DNA of 64,000 bases from Pseudomonas sp. Irchel 3A7 (GTDB lineage Bacteria > Pseudomonadota > Gammaproteobacteria > Pseudomonadales > Pseudomonadaceae): positions 124,001 through 188,000 of the forward strand of contig NZ_FYED01000009.1 in assembly GCF_900187565.1 (NCBI RefSeq). The letters run 5' to 3'. A program made the position numbers and the translations under genes. The notes below the pieces were generated by a model that was not told the DNA's origin, did no database searches, and worked only from the letters and a program-made list of their open reading frames with translations. Below, in pieces: positions 62,375 through 64,000 of this stretch; positions within the stretch are counted from its first letter, which is position 1; every line of letters begins with the position of its first letter.

Positions 62375-64000
62375 ATGCGGCTGTACCTCTGTGAAAAACC
62401 TTCCCAGGCCAAAGACATTGCGGCCGTGCTCGGCGCCAAACGTCGCGGTGATGGCTGCTGGCTGGGAACAGATGTCACGGTGACCTGGTGCATCGGCCAT
62501 CTGCTGGAAACCGCGCCACCGGATGCCTATGACGCGCGCTACAAGCGCTGGGTGCTGGCGGACCTGCCGATCATTCCGGACAAATGGAAGATGACCGTCA
62601 AACCCCGCACGGCCAGCCAGTACAAGGCGGTCAAGCGCCTGCTCGGTGAAGCCGCCGAACTGATCATCGCCACCGACGCCGACCGTGAAGGCGAGATGAT
62701 CGCCCGGGAACTGGTGGAGCATTGCCGCTATCGTGGACCGATCCGTCGCTTGTGGCTGTCAGCGCTGGACGATGCCTCGATCCGCAAGGCCCTCGCCGCG
62801 CTCAAGCCGGGAACGGAGACCTTCAGCCTGTATCATTCGGCACTGGGCCGTAGCCGGGCAGATTGGCTGATCGGGATGAACATGAGCCGGCTGTTCACCC
62901 TGCTGGGGCGCCAGTCCGGTTATCAGGGCGTGCTGCCGGTCGGCCGGGTGCAAACGCCGACCCTGCGCCTAGTGGTGGATCGGGACCGCAGCATTGCCGA
63001 TTTCATTCCGGTCGCCTATTGGGCCATCGACGTGCAACTGCTGCATCACGGTATCCCCTTCACTGCCCAATGGCGGGCGGACGCCGATGTTTGTGACGAT
63101 CAGGATCGCTGCCTGAATCAGACGCGGGCCCAGCAGGCCGCTGCTGCGATGACGGGCGCCGCGAGTGCCAGGGTGATCAAGCTGCGTACCGAGCGGATGC
63201 GCGAAGTGGCCCCGCTGCCCTTCGACCTGGGGACCTTGCAGGAAGTCTGCTCGAAGAAACTCGGGCTTGGCGCCCAGGAAACCCTCGATATCGCCCAGGC
63301 ACTCTACGAAACCCACAAAGTCATCACCTATCCGCGCAGCGACTGCGGTTACCTGCCACTCAGCCAGCACAGCGAGGCGCCGGGCATTCTGGCGGCATTG
63401 CGCCAGGCCGACCCGGCGCTGAACGCCTTGCACGACCACCTGGAGCCACAACGCCGCTCACGGGCCTGGAACGATGCAAAAGTCAGCGCACACCACGGCA
63501 TCATCCCCACCGCGGCGGCGAAGAACCTTGAACGACTGGCGGGCAAGCAGCGCGCGGTCTACACCCTGATTCGTGCACGGTATCTGGCGCAGTTCCTGCC
63601 CAATCACGAATACGACCGCACCCAGGCCGACTTCGATTGCGCCGGTGAAGCCTTGCGCGCAGTCGGCAAGCAGATCGTCGAACCTGGCTGGAAGCGCGCC
63701 CTGCCCGAGGCCCTTGCCCCAAACCCGAACAAGGCTCGTGAAGTGCCGGCCCCGCAAACCCTGCCGAACCTCAGGGAAGGCATTGATTGCGCGGTGGCCA
63801 ACGTACAACTCAAGGACCTCTGGACCCAACCGCCCAAGCCCTTCACCGAAGGCGACCTGATCAAAGCCATGAAGAACGTCGCCAGGCTCGTGGAAGATCC
63901 GTTGCTCAAGCAGAAGCTCAAGGACACCACCGGTATCGGCACGGAGGCGACCCGCGCCTCGATCATCCAGGGCCTGCTCGACCGCGGTTACCTGATCAAG
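62375..64000 (+). CDS. topB: DNA topoisomerase III (3' truncated by window)
   Basis: Open to the window end, at least 542 residues. Start taken as ATG 62375 (MRLYLCEKPSQAKDIAAVLG); an in-frame ATG at 62366 is possible and neither has a strong ribosome site. TOPRIM motif ATDADREGEMIAREL, then VLPVGRVQTPTL, catalytic Tyr319 in VITYPRSDCGYLP and SAHHGIIPT. Type IA topoisomerase that decatenates DNA. The end of the catalytic core, TGIGTEATRASIIQGL, is reached before the cut. Confidence 0.95.
   Translation, partial: MRLYLCEKPSQAKDIAAVLGAKRRGDGCWLGTDVTVTWCIGHLLETAPPDAYDARYKRWVLADLPIIPDKWKMTVKPRTASQYKAVKRLLGEAAELIIATDADREGEMIARELVEHCRYRGPIRRLWLSALDDASIRKALAALKPGTETFSLYHSALGRSRADWLIGMNMSRLFTLLGRQSGYQGVLPVGRVQTPTLRLVVDRDRSIADFIPVAYWAIDVQLLHHGIPFTAQWRADADVCDDQDRCLNQTRAQQAAAAMTGAASARVIKLRTERMREVAPLPFDLGTLQEVCSKKLGLGAQETLDIAQALYETHKVITYPRSDCGYLPLSQHSEAPGILAALRQADPALNALHDHLEPQRRSRAWNDAKVSAHHGIIPTAAAKNLERLAGKQRAVYTLIRARYLAQFLPNHEYDRTQADFDCAGEALRAVGKQIVEPGWKRALPEALAPNPNKAREVPAPQTLPNLREGIDCAVANVQLKDLWTQPPKPFTEGDLIKAMKNVARLVEDPLLKQKLKDTTGIGTEATRASIIQGLLDRGYLIK

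Overview
The window reads as a chromosomal segment of a Pseudomonas, most likely of the fluorescens/putida side of the genus. The evidence is high-GC codon use, very many Pseudomonas-type REP palindromes (25 loci in 64 kb), and gene order and products that match well-known Pseudomonas clusters (ped/exa-pqq, bkdR-bkdA1A2B-lpdV, nosP-nahK, preTA). No rRNA, tRNA, CRISPR array, prophage or insertion sequence was seen.

Layout. 1-4.4 kb: the end of a reductive pyrimidine catabolism locus (preT, preA) and a RutR-like TetR regulator, separated by an AT-rich, frameshifted orphan Rhs fragment. 4.6-12.1 kb: a hexuronate uptake and oxidation module (OprD-type porin, uronate dehydrogenase, SMP-30 lactonase, three-gene TRAP transporter, aldose 1-epimerase). 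12-40 kb: one large quinoprotein alcohol oxidation island. It holds ercS and ercA, the complete pqqABCDE operon, an aldehyde dehydrogenase (pedI/exaC), and two PQQ alcohol dehydrogenases. One of these has the lanthanide-type Asp+2 residue (pedH) and the other a calcium-type Ser (pedE). Also present are a c-type cytochrome with three accessory periplasmic proteins, two response regulators, a histidine kinase preceded by an unannotated 40-residue membrane peptide, an orphan-type ABC exporter cassette with its own binding protein and beta-propeller, a rhodanese-like CxxxCW protein, and nosP-nahK.

40-43.4 kb: a porin, a TSUP permease and a persulfide-dioxygenase-like MBL enzyme. 43.5-50.5 kb: the branched-chain keto acid dehydrogenase operon with its divergent Lrp-type activator, followed by a branched-chain aminotransferase and a strong bidirectional terminator. 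50.5-64 kb: housekeeping and accessory genes (MEKHLA protein, SDR, FKBP, diguanylate cyclase, Kef-type antiporter, AlkC-like glycosylase, LysR/GMC oxidoreductase/MFS cluster, DUF427, and topB cut by the window end).

How it works together. In the central island, PQQ made by PqqA-E loads PedE (Ca) or PedH (lanthanide) in the periplasm. These oxidise alcohols and pass electrons to the cytochrome c. PedI oxidises the aldehyde. PedS2/PedR2 and PedR1 are the expected regulators. A palindrome of the form GGGAA(A/G)TTTTCCC occurs upstream of both pedH and pedE and nowhere else I noticed, and a second motif (CCTTGGTA) recurs upstream of several operons of the island. These two motifs, the small peptide fused translationally to pedS2, and the still uncharacterised ABC/beta-propeller/rhodanese/SoxYZ-like parts are the most promising new biology here.
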